Source of the DNA: DAOTWA01 sp034435955 | GTDB lineage: Bacteria > Chloroflexota > Anaerolineae > Anaerolineales > Anaerolineaceae | DNA: 64,000 nt | NCBI GenBank assembly: GCA_034435955.1 | Contig: DAOTWA010000053.1 | Coordinates: 1 to 64,000, forward strand | Direction of reading: 5' to 3' | Part shown: piece after piece, positions 41,916 through 49,284 of the stretch | How positions within the stretch are numbered: position 1 is the first letter of the stretch | How the letters are laid out: each line of letters opens with the position of its first letter | The notes under the pieces: model-generated | What the model saw: the letters and a program-made list of their open reading frames with translations, nothing else | The model's database searches: none | Told to the model about the DNA's origin: nothing | Made by a program: the position numbers and the translations under genes

Positions 41916-42063
41916 TATCGTGTCGATACCTTTCCCCATCAAAAACTCAGCCGAATCATCTGTAAGATAGGTTTTTTTCAGGATCGGATCGTGGGCGATT
42001 GACGCCGTACATAAGGGCCATCGACGGATGTTTCCAGCTTGTGTCCTTTTGTGCGAAATACGC

Positions 42064-42069
42064 TATACT
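42064..42069 (+). promoter_or_regulatory. -10 box of the CBS-domain gene
   Basis: TATACT lies 56 bp before ATG 42126. TTGTGT stands 19 bp upstream as the nearest -35 candidate, a spacing that would be suboptimal without an activator. GAAAGGAG precedes the start codon. Confidence 0.45.
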
Positions 42070-42125
42070 ATGGATAAACCGGTTCGCCGGCCGAAACCCA
42101 GATCATTCTCGAAAGGAGCGCGGAG

Positions 42126-42545
42126 ATGCAGTTCACGGTTCGCGACTGGATGATTCCCCTGGTGGTGTACATCGATCCGGATGCTTCTGTCATGGAGGCT
42201 TTGGCGCAGATGCGCCGCCGCTACATCCACAGCCTGATCGTCAATAAGTCAGAGACGAACCCAGAATACGGCATCGTCACCTCAACCGACATTTGCGACA
42301 AGATTGTGGCGGCCGGGCGCGATCCGGCCAAGACCAAAGTGCGCGAGATCATGTCCTCGCCCTTGATCCTCGTCAGGCAGGATTGGACTTTGCAGCAATG
42401 CTCTCTGACGATGAAAGAACATCACATCCATCACCTGCCTGTAGCGGACGAGAATGGCAGCCTGGTGGGAATGATCTCGGCCACCGATTTCCTGGTGGCG
42501 GCGGAAGCAATGGGCCGTAAGCCTGGTGAGCAGCTTACCGGATAG
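42126..42545 (+). CDS. Two-CBS-domain protein
   Basis: A 139-residue soluble protein consisting of a CBS pair (Bateman module). The first CBS is about residues 5-65 (VRDWMIPLVVYIDPDASVMEALAQM) and the second about 70-130 (VREIMSSPLILVRQDWTLQQCSLTM ... DLVG-like SLVGMISATDF). Such modules bind adenosine nucleotides or similar ligands and regulate partner proteins. No fused effector domain is present, so its target is unknown. Start ATG 42126 has AAAGGAGCG upstream. The neighbouring ncRNA candidate lies 5' and could be part of its control. Confidence 0.85.
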   Translation: MQFTVRDWMIPLVVYIDPDASVMEALAQMRRRYIHSLIVNKSETNPEYGIVTSTDICDKIVAAGRDPAKTKVREIMSSPLILVRQDWTLQQCSLTMKEHHIHHLPVADENGSLVGMISATDFLVAAEAMGRKPGEQLTG

Positions 42546-42593
42546 CTCCGCCGCTAAATATTTTTTATTGTGATCGCCAGTTTTCGCCAGCCG

Positions 42594-42627
42594 GAACCGG
42601 GGAAGCACCCCGGTTCAGCATTATAAT
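42594..42627 (+). promoter_or_regulatory. Hairpin and -10 box directly before the CAP/LysM gene
   Basis: GAACCGGGG (42594-42602) pairs with CCCCGGTTC (42608-42616) around a 5-nt loop. TATAAT at 42622-42627 ends 7 nt before ATG 42635, and no Shine-Dalgarno is present. The pattern suggests a leaderless mRNA, while the hairpin may end the upstream CBS transcript. A -35 hexamer is not evident because the hairpin occupies that position. Confidence 0.5.
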
Positions 42628-42634
42628 TACGGCA

Positions 42635-43627
42635 ATGGCTTCCCGGAACCTCCATCTTCCGCTTCTGGTCCTGGTTATCGGGTTATTCTTACTCCCAATT
42701 CCTCATCCTGCAGAGGCTCAGGGCAGCAGTTCCGCTGAATTGATTGACGCCGTCAATGCTCTCCGCGCTTCCCAGGGTCTGACTCCTTTGCAACCGAATT
42801 CCATACTGATGGGTACTGCCCAGGCGCAGGCCAATTACATGGCTTCCATCGGTCAGGTGACCCATACGGGTCCGGGCGGCACAAGTCCCAAGGATCGCGC
42901 AATCGCCGCAGGATATGGGGGCGGTGCCACCATTTTCATTTCCGAAAATATACAGGAGGGCATGAACCTCTCGGCTGCCCAGGCCGTGCAAAACTGGACG
43001 GGGGATGCGCCCCACTGGAATACGATGATGGGGGCCAGTTACCGCGACATCGGGGCCGGGGTCGCCACGGCTGGCAGCGCGGTTTACTACGTCATCGACG
43101 TGGGTTATGTAACCGGGAGTGCTCCGGCAAGCACGGCCGGCAGCAATGCTGCCGCTGGCGCACCTCTGCCCACGGCCATTCCCCTGGCGCCCCTGGTCAC
43201 CGCGACGCCCAACAGTGATGGTTCACTGGTGCACGTGGTTGGGTATGGGCAAACCCTGGTGACCATCGCCCTGGCTTACGGCGTGAAAGTGGATGACATC
43301 CGCCAGTTAAATGGACTGCCGGCCACTTCAACCCTGATCTACCCCGGCCAAAAACTGATCATCCGCAAGGCCAGCCCGGCCACGGCCACGGCGACCATTA
43401 CAGACACCCCGCTGCCAGCCACCGCTACTCCAACCGCGACCCGGCGTCCCCGCACTCCAACCCCAACGCCCACAAGAACATTGACGCCGACGGCCACCCG
43501 GCCGCCGCTCATCCCCGGCATGGACGACCCGGTCGTCCAGCGACGCGCCCTGGGAATCACCCTGGTGGTGGTCTGCACAGTGGGATTGGTCGTGGTGGGG
43601 GTCAGTTCGGTGCGCTCAAGAGCCTGA
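42635..43627 (+). CDS. Secreted CAP-domain and LysM protein with C-terminal anchor
   Basis: A 330-residue surface protein. It has a signal peptide (about 1-29, ending AEAQ). A CAP/SCP domain follows (about 35-165) with the metal-site style segments THTGPGGTSPKDR, SENIQEG and HWNTMMGASYRDIGAG. A LysM peptidoglycan-binding domain spans about 190-245 (HVVGYGQTLVTIALAYGVKVDDIRQLNG). Next come a Thr/Pro/Ala-rich stalk (about 248-290) and a terminal hydrophobic helix (ITLVVVCTVGLVVVGV) with a basic tail. This is the layout of a wall-associated, membrane-anchored protein. The enzymatic role of bacterial CAP domains is unclear. Confidence 0.85.
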   Translation: MASRNLHLPLLVLVIGLFLLPIPHPAEAQGSSSAELIDAVNALRASQGLTPLQPNSILMGTAQAQANYMASIGQVTHTGPGGTSPKDRAIAAGYGGGATIFISENIQEGMNLSAAQAVQNWTGDAPHWNTMMGASYRDIGAGVATAGSAVYYVIDVGYVTGSAPASTAGSNAAAGAPLPTAIPLAPLVTATPNSDGSLVHVVGYGQTLVTIALAYGVKVDDIRQLNGLPATSTLIYPGQKLIIRKASPATATATITDTPLPATATPTATRRPRTPTPTPTRTLTPTATRPPLIPGMDDPVVQRRALGITLVVVCTVGLVVVGVSSVRSRA

Positions 43628-43656
43628 GCCCTTTCATCGGATGAAGGCAAATCCAT

Positions 43657-44433
43657 ATGGCGTTGTATGTGCGCGAAGTCGGCCCCACAGATGCTGCGAC
43701 GATCCTGCTGATTCCCGGCGGTGGAACGGGAGGATGGTTCTGGGAGCCGCAGGCCGAACGGTTGAGCGGCGCTTACCATGTATTGATCCCCGATCTGCCT
43801 GAGCAGGGTCAAAGTATCGAGGAAGGACCCTTTACGATTTCCGACGCGGCGGATCGAATGGCCGGGTTGATTCGTGATCGCGCCCATGGTGGACGCGCGC
43901 ATGTGGCTGGTCTTTCGTTGGGCGCGCAGGTTATCGTGCAGATGCTGGTCACCTGTCCCGATTTAATCATCCGCGCTCTCATCAGTGGTGCGAACGTGCG
44001 CGGGCTGCCCGGCGCTTGGCTGCTCAAGCCCTATTTCCGCCTGATGATGCCGTTCCGCGCTGTCCCTTTGTTGCTGCGTTTGAGTATGAAATCCGGCGGT
44101 ATTCCCGACCGCTACTACCCGCATGTGCTGCGCGAGGCGAGGGAAATGACCCTCGACGCACTCACGCACATCACTTTAGAAAGCCTTAATTTCCGCTTGC
44201 CGGATGGATTAGAACATACTCGCGTCCCAGTTTTGATCCTCGTCGGCCAACGTGAGCCTGGCGCGATCCGCGCATCTCAAAAAGATCTATGCGCTGCCAT
44301 CCCGGGCGCCGAGTGCCGCGTGGTGCCGCGCGGCATACACGCCTGGAACATGCAGTTCCCCGATCTGTTTACCGAGACGTTGCGGGCGTGGATCGAAAAT
44401 CGGCCCTTGCCGGCTGAACTCCTTCCCCTCTAA
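43657..44433 (+). CDS. Alpha/beta hydrolase
   Basis: A 258-residue alpha/beta-fold hydrolase. The oxyanion-hole region is LLIPGGGTGGWFW (about residues 17-29), the nucleophile elbow is GLSLG (serine near residue 89), and a late Asp/His pair is plausible (REPGAI ... RGIHAWNMQFPD). No signal peptide is present, so it is cytoplasmic. The substrate is unknown. It starts 29 bp after the CAP/LysM gene with AGGC-type weak ribosome binding and may be cotranscribed with it. Confidence 0.8.
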   Translation: MALYVREVGPTDAATILLIPGGGTGGWFWEPQAERLSGAYHVLIPDLPEQGQSIEEGPFTISDAADRMAGLIRDRAHGGRAHVAGLSLGAQVIVQMLVTCPDLIIRALISGANVRGLPGAWLLKPYFRLMMPFRAVPLLLRLSMKSGGIPDRYYPHVLREAREMTLDALTHITLESLNFRLPDGLEHTRVPVLILVGQREPGAIRASQKDLCAAIPGAECRVVPRGIHAWNMQFPDLFTETLRAWIENRPLPAELLPL

Positions 44434-44589
44434 CAAATCCCAAAATGACTGAAGCGTTGATGATCGTCTGAAATCATTGCAACTTTTTTGGAGCATCATC
44501 ATCTAAATTGGTGATAAAGCAGATTTTCCCGCGTTAGCGGAGAGGCTTTATGGCGAATTTAATCCGATTTGCTTATTTGGAGGTTATCT

Positions 44590-44793
44590 ATGATTACCAA
44601 TAACATGGCTGGTTGGGACCGAATCGCGCGGGTGGTGATCGCGGCAATTTTGCTCATCCTGAGCTTCGGCGGTTATGTGACCGGAGGATTGGGGCTGGTC
44701 TTCAAGATCATCGGCGTTGTATTCGCGCTAACCAGCATCGTCGGCTGGTGCCCGATCTACAGCCTGTTCAAGTTCAGCACCCGGCGCGCTTAA
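44590..44793 (+). CDS. DUF2892 (YgaP-like) small membrane protein
   Basis: A 67-residue protein with two hydrophobic helices (RVVIAAILLILSFGGYV and GLVFKIIGVVFALTSIV) and the family end motif WCPIYSLFKFSTRR. DUF2892 proteins include the membrane part of the rhodanese YgaP. ATG 44590 has GGAGG five bases upstream. The gene precedes a thioredoxin whose C-terminus carries a second copy of the same module, so the two may act together in membrane-linked sulfur or thiol redox chemistry. Confidence 0.85.
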   Translation: MITNNMAGWDRIARVVIAAILLILSFGGYVTGGLGLVFKIIGVVFALTSIVGWCPIYSLFKFSTRRA

Positions 44794-44856
44794 ATCCATC
44801 GGCACCAAATCGGGCGGGCAAAGCGCCCGCCTGCACATTTAAGATCAAGAAATCAG

Positions 44857-45384
44857 ATGGAATCCAGCGACGCCTATTTCGAACGTCTGACAGATACCGA
44901 AGGACCGATCCTAGTCGAATTCTGGGCAGCCTGGTGCGCACCGTGCCGGGCGATGCAGCCGTCCCTGCAGCGCCTGGGTGAAAAATTTCGTGAATCTCTG
45001 ACCATATGGCAGGTCAACGCCGATGAGCAGCCCGATCTGGTGCGCAGGCTGGGCGTATATGGCCTCCCCACTTTGATCCTGTACCGCGATGGCCAAGAGG
45101 TGGCCCGGCGGGTAGGCGTACAATCCTACCGCGCCCTCGATGCCCTGGCGCAGGCTGCCGTGGAAGGGGGAGAAATCCCTCCCCGCAGCCCCGCGCCAGC
45201 AGACCGCATCGTGAGGTTAATCATTGCAGGGACGTTGGTGTTAATCGCTTCCCGGCTGGAATGGTCCTTTTGGCTGATGGTTTTGGGGGGTGCGTTTGCT
45301 TTCAGCGCGGTCTACGATCGGTGTCCGATCTGGCGGGCAGTGAATGAGCAGATAAAACGATTATATAAAAGAGAGCGGGCTTGA
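44857..45384 (+). CDS. Thioredoxin fused to a C-terminal DUF2892 membrane module
   Basis: A 175-residue protein. Residues 1-105 form a thioredoxin domain with active site WCAPC (Cys27, Cys30) and cis-proline segment YGLPTLILYRDG. After a Pro/Ala linker come two hydrophobic helices (about 123-157) ending DRCPIWRAVNEQIKRLYK, which matches the DUF2892 end motif of the gene upstream. The active site would be held on the cytoplasmic face, since there is no signal peptide. The fusion is unusual and suggests a membrane-tethered thiol reductase. Confidence 0.85.
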   Translation: MESSDAYFERLTDTEGPILVEFWAAWCAPCRAMQPSLQRLGEKFRESLTIWQVNADEQPDLVRRLGVYGLPTLILYRDGQEVARRVGVQSYRALDALAQAAVEGGEIPPRSPAPADRIVRLIIAGTLVLIASRLEWSFWLMVLGGAFAFSAVYDRCPIWRAVNEQIKRLYKRERA

Positions 45385-45397
45385 GCGCTCGCTCTTT
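45368..45397 (+). terminator. Imperfect terminator overlapping the thioredoxin stop
   Basis: AAAGAG-AGCG (45368-45377) pairs with CGCT..CTCTTT (45386-45397) with a 2-nt bulge. The thioredoxin stop codon lies in the loop. The tail has only three T residues, so efficiency is uncertain. Confidence 0.45.
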
Positions 45398-45421
45398 ATG
45401 ATTGCCCATTGGGATGCGCTT

Positions 45422-45442
45422 CTGGCACTGTGGCAGTGCCAG
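45422..45442. repeat. Perfect hairpin between thioredoxin gene and solute operon
   Basis: CTGGCACTG (45422-45430) and CAGTGCCAG (45434-45442) form a 9-bp stem around TGG. No T-run follows. It lies 80 bp ahead of the promoter for the next operon and may be an auxiliary terminator or operator. Confidence 0.6.
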
Positions 45443-45520
45443 GCTTAGTGCGGTATTTCAATCCACACGGTTGTGCGCCCGCGCAATTTCTACATAATAA
45501 CCCAATCCTTTTCTGAGTAA

Positions 45521-45548
45521 TTGACATACCGTCCTCGGCTGGTATACT
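45521..45548 (+). promoter_or_regulatory. Strong promoter of the glucosylglycerate operon
   Basis: -35 TTGACA (45521-45526), 16 bp, and TG-adjacent -10 TATACT (45543-45548; TGGTATACT gives an extended -10). It is the best housekeeping promoter match in this half of the window. It stands 65 bp ahead of the first gene, with GCAGGAGAGGAG before the ATG. Confidence 0.85.
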
Positions 45549-45612
45549 TACCTAGCAGTCGGCTGAGGAAACCGGCAGCATCTCAGGTCGGATTCGCCCG
45601 CAGGAGAGGAGT

Positions 45613-46833
45613 ATGCGGATCATCCTCTTGCACTATGCCGCCCCGCCGGTTGTCGGCGGCGTCGAGACGGTGCTGGCAAAACAGGCCAGACTGCTGGCAA
45701 GCGCCGGGCACGAGGTGTGTGTACTGGCCGGTCGAGGCGCGCCGTGGGACGATCGCGTCCATGTTGAGGTGATTCCGCTGCTCGATTCCCGCCATCCACG
45801 AGTGCTGGCGGTCAAGGCCAGCCTTGACCAGGGAATCGTGCCTCCAGATTTCGAACCGCTTTCGGCTGAGATACGTGACCGGCTAAGTGAGGCCATGAAT
45901 GGAGCCGGCGCAGTGATTGCCCATAATGTGGCATCGTTGCATAAGAATCTGGCTTTCACCGCCGCTTTGTATGAGCTTTTTCGTGCGCCAGGTTCCGCGC
46001 GCCTGATTTTGTGGCATCACGATCTTGCCTGGACGACGCCGCGCTACCAGTCTGAGTTGCACCCGGGTTGGCCCTGGGATTTGCTGCGCAATCCATGGCC
46101 GGGGGCCGTGCACGTGGTGGTCTCACAGGCGCGCCGGGAAGAATTGGCTGCGCTGATGGGCCTATCGCCGGAACGCATTCACGTGATCGCCGCCGGGGTG
46201 GATCTGCATTCATTCTATGGGCTGTCCCCTCGGGTGGCGGAGCTGGCCGACGATTTGCATCTGGTGGAGGCCGCACCGCTCTTGATCTCGCCGGTACGCA
46301 TCACCCGGCGTAAGAATTTAGAATTGGGATTGAAAGCGCTGGCCGCTCTGCGGGAACGTATGCCTGCGGCTGCCTGGGTGGTCACCGGTCCACCAGGGGC
46401 CCATAACCCATCCAATCTCGAGTACTTTGAGGGATTAAAGGAGCTGCGCGATGGGTTGAACCTGACCGGCGCCGCGCACTTCCTGGCAGAACGCGTCCCC
46501 GAGGGATTGCCCGAGAACGGCGTATCCGAATTCTATCGCCTGGCGGACGCCTTGTTGCTCCCAAGCCGCGAGGAGGGCTTCGGCATCCCAATTCTGGAAG
46601 CCGGGTTGGCCGGCCTGCCGATCTTCTGCGCCGATCTGCCTCCGTTGCGCGCCCTGGCGGGGCATCGGGCGGCGTATTTCTCGCCCGACGAGCCTCCTGC
46701 ACGAGTCGCCGCACTTATCGCGAACGGACTGGAAAACGATCCGCGCTATCAGATGCGCGTGAATGTGCGCCAGAATTACACCTGGGAGGCGGTCTTCTCC
46801 GCCCAAATCGCGCCCCTCCTGGAGGAGGCATGA
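45613..46833 (+). CDS. Glycosyltransferase family 4, first gene of the solute operon
   Basis: A 406-residue GT-B enzyme. The N-terminal glycine-rich loop AAPPVVGGVETVLAKQARLL is typical of GT4. The donor domain has LISPVRITRRKNLELGLKAL (about residues 226-245) and LLLPSREEGFGIPILEAGLAGLPI. ATG 45613 follows GGAGAGGAG. Its stop overlaps the next start (ATGA at 46830-46833), so it is coupled to the GpgS fusion. It could add mannose or glucose to glucosylglycerate. The donor cannot be read from the sequence. Confidence 0.8.
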   Translation: MRIILLHYAAPPVVGGVETVLAKQARLLASAGHEVCVLAGRGAPWDDRVHVEVIPLLDSRHPRVLAVKASLDQGIVPPDFEPLSAEIRDRLSEAMNGAGAVIAHNVASLHKNLAFTAALYELFRAPGSARLILWHHDLAWTTPRYQSELHPGWPWDLLRNPWPGAVHVVVSQARREELAALMGLSPERIHVIAAGVDLHSFYGLSPRVAELADDLHLVEAAPLLISPVRITRRKNLELGLKALAALRERMPAAAWVVTGPPGAHNPSNLEYFEGLKELRDGLNLTGAAHFLAERVPEGLPENGVSEFYRLADALLLPSREEGFGIPILEAGLAGLPIFCADLPPLRALAGHRAAYFSPDEPPARVAALIANGLENDPRYQMRVNVRQNYTWEAVFSAQIAPLLEEA

Positions 46834-48662
46834 ACGCACAGTCTGAGCGAATTTTCAACCCTTTTCGCCGTGTGTTAGTGCCGGTGATGGAAGGGACAGA
46901 CGTTACCAGCGCCCTGGCTTTCGCCCGCCTGTTGGGCGGACGGGTTCATCTGCTGGGTCTGGCTTGCCTGGCCGAAGGAACTCCCCTTTCTTCTGGCACG
47001 CCCATCGCGCGCCGTTTGCGCAACTACCTGGAGCGATTGCGTGATAACGGCGATATCAAAGGGCGCAATACCGTGCGCGTCTCGTACAATCCCTGGCAGG
47101 ATTTATTGGCGTTTACCGCCGAGGAAAGTTTCGACTTGCTGGTATTGGAATGGCCAGGGTTTTTAGGCACGCTATCAGCGCCCCCGGCCGAGATTTTGAC
47201 CCGCGTGCAGTGCGATGTGGCCCTGGTGCGCGGGCCTTGGAAGACGCAGGTTTACCCGCCCAAAGTGGTCATGCCCTTGCGCGGCGGGCCATACGCCGAG
47301 CTGGCCTTGCGCATTGGCCTGACGCTGCCTCACCGTGAGCTGCAGGTGCTCAATGTCGTACGCCCGGAAGCCTCCGGCGTCACCGAGCCCTCCTTTCACG
47401 GCCTGGAACGCATCTTTCCAAGCCTGCCGGAGGTCAAATATCAAAAGCTTGTCGCCGCCGATGTCACCGGGACGATTCTGGAAACAGCGCGTGAGGCGGA
47501 CCTGCTGGTGGTGGGAGCATCGCCACGCTTCCTGAGCGCTGACCGCGCTGTCCCTACGCTGGCTGAGATTTTATTGCAGCAAGCCCCGTGCCCCGTCGTG
47601 GTCGTCAAAACCCGGCGGCCGTTGCCGGCAAAGTTTTCAGGGCTGGAGGGTGAACTGGCCGGCAAGGGCGCGATTTCCCTGCTGGTGGATAAATGGTTTG
47701 CCGAGAATACCTACCGGGCCGAGGAATTCGACGACCTGGACCGTTTGGTGCGGCTGAAGAGAGATCAAAACATCACGATCAGCCTGGCGCTGCCGGCCTT
47801 GAACGAGGAGGAGACCGTCGGCGAAGTCATCCGCACGATCAAGGGCGCGTTGATGGACGAGGTGCCCCTCCTGGACGAAATCGTGTTGATCGATTCGAAC
47901 TCCACCGACCGCACGCGCGAGATTGCTGCAGAATTGGGGGTGCCCGTTTACATCCATCAGGAACTGCTTCCACGATATGGCGCACGTCACGGAAAAGGCG
48001 AGGCCTTATGGAAGAGTCTGCTGGTCACCAACGGGGACATCCTGGCGTGGATCGACACCGACATTGTCAACATCCATCCCCGTTTTGTCTACGGGGTGTT
48101 GGGACCTATGCTGCAGGATCCGCGCATCCTGTTTGTCAAGGGTTTTTACCAGCGCCCATTGCGCACAGGGGAGATCACCCACTCGAGCGGTGGTGGGCGG
48201 GTGACTGAGCTGACGGCCCGCCCGCTCATCAATCTGTTCTACCCCGAGCTTTCAGGAGTCATCCAGCCGCTTTCGGGTGAGTACGGCGGGCGGCGCTCGG
48301 CCCTCGAGCGGCTGCCTTTCTTCTCCGGCTACGGCGTGGAGACCGGCCTACTGATCGATATGTTCGAAACTTTCGGCTTGTCCTCGATCGCCCAGGTGGA
48401 TCTGCTGGAGCGTATCCACCATAATCAGCCGCTGGAAGCGCTCAGCAAGATGTCATTCGTCATCCTCCAGGCGGTGTTACGCAAGCTGGAAAGGCGCTCC
48501 GGACGGCCGATCCTCGAAGAAGTCAACAAATCGATGAAGCTAATCCGTTATGTGGATGGGGATTACATGCTCGAGGTGCAGGATGTGGCGGAGGCTGAGC
48601 GTCCCCCGATGATCGAGATTCCCGAATACCAGGCTGCCCGCGCCGGAGTTAAATCAACGTAA
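46830..48662 (+). CDS. gpgS: Universal-stress-protein / glucosyl-3-phosphoglycerate synthase fusion
   Basis: A 610-residue protein. Residues 10-262 form two USP-like domains (RRVLVPVMEGTD, then KVVMPLRGGPYAELAL and ADLLVVGASPRF). From about 286 (DKWFAENTYRAEEFDDLD) it follows GpgS (GT81): LALPALNEEETVG, DSNSTDRTREIA, GKGEALWKSL, metal-binding DTD at 409-411, VKGFYQRPL, GGGRVTEL and QPLSGEYGGRR. GpgS makes glucosyl-3-phosphoglycerate from an NDP-glucose and 3-phosphoglycerate. The catalytic half looks complete. Known GpgS enzymes are ~300-400 residues, so the stress domain is an addition that may sense ATP or stress. Confidence 0.9.
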   Translation: MNAQSERIFNPFRRVLVPVMEGTDVTSALAFARLLGGRVHLLGLACLAEGTPLSSGTPIARRLRNYLERLRDNGDIKGRNTVRVSYNPWQDLLAFTAEESFDLLVLEWPGFLGTLSAPPAEILTRVQCDVALVRGPWKTQVYPPKVVMPLRGGPYAELALRIGLTLPHRELQVLNVVRPEASGVTEPSFHGLERIFPSLPEVKYQKLVAADVTGTILETAREADLLVVGASPRFLSADRAVPTLAEILLQQAPCPVVVVKTRRPLPAKFSGLEGELAGKGAISLLVDKWFAENTYRAEEFDDLDRLVRLKRDQNITISLALPALNEEETVGEVIRTIKGALMDEVPLLDEIVLIDSNSTDRTREIAAELGVPVYIHQELLPRYGARHGKGEALWKSLLVTNGDILAWIDTDIVNIHPRFVYGVLGPMLQDPRILFVKGFYQRPLRTGEITHSSGGGRVTELTARPLINLFYPELSGVIQPLSGEYGGRRSALERLPFFSGYGVETGLLIDMFETFGLSSIAQVDLLERIHHNQPLEALSKMSFVILQAVLRKLERRSGRPILEEVNKSMKLIRYVDGDYMLEVQDVAEAERPPMIEIPEYQAARAGVKST

Positions 48663-48691
48663 ATCCACCGCCCTGGGGAGTGTATCGGGTG

Positions 48692-49282
48692 ATGACCGAG
48701 CTGTGGCTGATACGTCACGGGCAAACGGATTGGAATCTGGAAGGCCGCTTCATCGGCCAGACCGATCTGCCGATGAACCCAACCGGCTTTGCACAGGTAG
48801 AAGAGCTTGCCGCTGGCTTGGATGGACGTTGTTTCAGCGCCGTGTACAGCAGCGATTTGCTGCGCGCGCGGCAAACCGCCGGGATTCTCTCCCGCCGGCT
48901 GAGCCTGCCGGTTCATTATGATCCACGGTTGCGTGAGATCAGCCAGGGCGATTGGGAAGGGGAAGTGTTCGAGAAGATCACAGAACGTTATCCGCAGGTC
49001 ATCGCTGCCCTGCAGACGGACCCGCTGCACGCCCGTCCGCCAGGCGGCGAGACGTTGGCCGAGCTGGATGCAAGGCTGCGGGCGGCCTTGGACGACATTG
49101 CCGCTTCCCATCCAAACGAAAGGGTGTTGGTTGTATCGCATGGGCTCGCCCTGGCGGTCGTGCTCGCTCACGCCCGGGGTCTTCCGCTCGAACGCGCGCG
49201 GGAGCTTGTGCCCGAAAACGCCGCTCCGGCCGTGGTAGCCTGGCCGCCTTCTGCCGGCTCAGACCTCGAACGGGGAGCCTGA
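48692..49282 (+). CDS. Histidine phosphatase, probable glucosyl-3-phosphoglycerate phosphatase
   Basis: A 196-residue protein of the phosphoglycerate-mutase superfamily. The phosphohistidine motif is LIRHGQTDWN (about residues 6-15) and the second histidine is in VVSHGLALA. YSSDLLRARQTA and the acidic residue in LREISQGDWEG are conserved. Mycobacterial GpgP, which removes phosphate from glucosyl-3-phosphoglycerate, belongs to this superfamily. Placement directly after gpgS makes that role likely. ATG 48692 is favoured, with GTG 48680 possible. It ends 2 bp before the next start. Confidence 0.8.
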   Translation: MTELWLIRHGQTDWNLEGRFIGQTDLPMNPTGFAQVEELAAGLDGRCFSAVYSSDLLRARQTAGILSRRLSLPVHYDPRLREISQGDWEGEVFEKITERYPQVIAALQTDPLHARPPGGETLAELDARLRAALDDIAASHPNERVLVVSHGLALAVVLAHARGLPLERARELVPENAAPAVVAWPPSAGSDLERGA

Positions 49283-49284
49283 GG

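Larger units (their letters stand above)
41718..42125. other. Structured intergenic region with repeated ACCTAYC motifs
   Basis: No gene lies here apart from the candidate RNA listed next. Four copies of ACCTAYC occur: ACCTACC at 41731, ACCTATC at 41744, and the inverted forms GGTAGGT at 41755 and GATAGGT at 41966. AAAAACCTATC (41740-41750) is the exact reverse complement of GATAGGTTTTT (41966-41976), so the arms flank a ~240-bp segment. The inverted copies permit two mutually exclusive pairings (41731 with 41755, or 41744 with 41966). A T-run at 41972-41978 could end a transcript. Confidence 0.55.

Noticed and set aside
48952..49284. N-terminal extension of the GH13_18 phosphorylase back to 48952
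   Set aside because: The frame is open there, but it overlaps the phosphatase gene and its residues do not resemble GH13_18; ATG 49285 with GAGG upstream fits the family.
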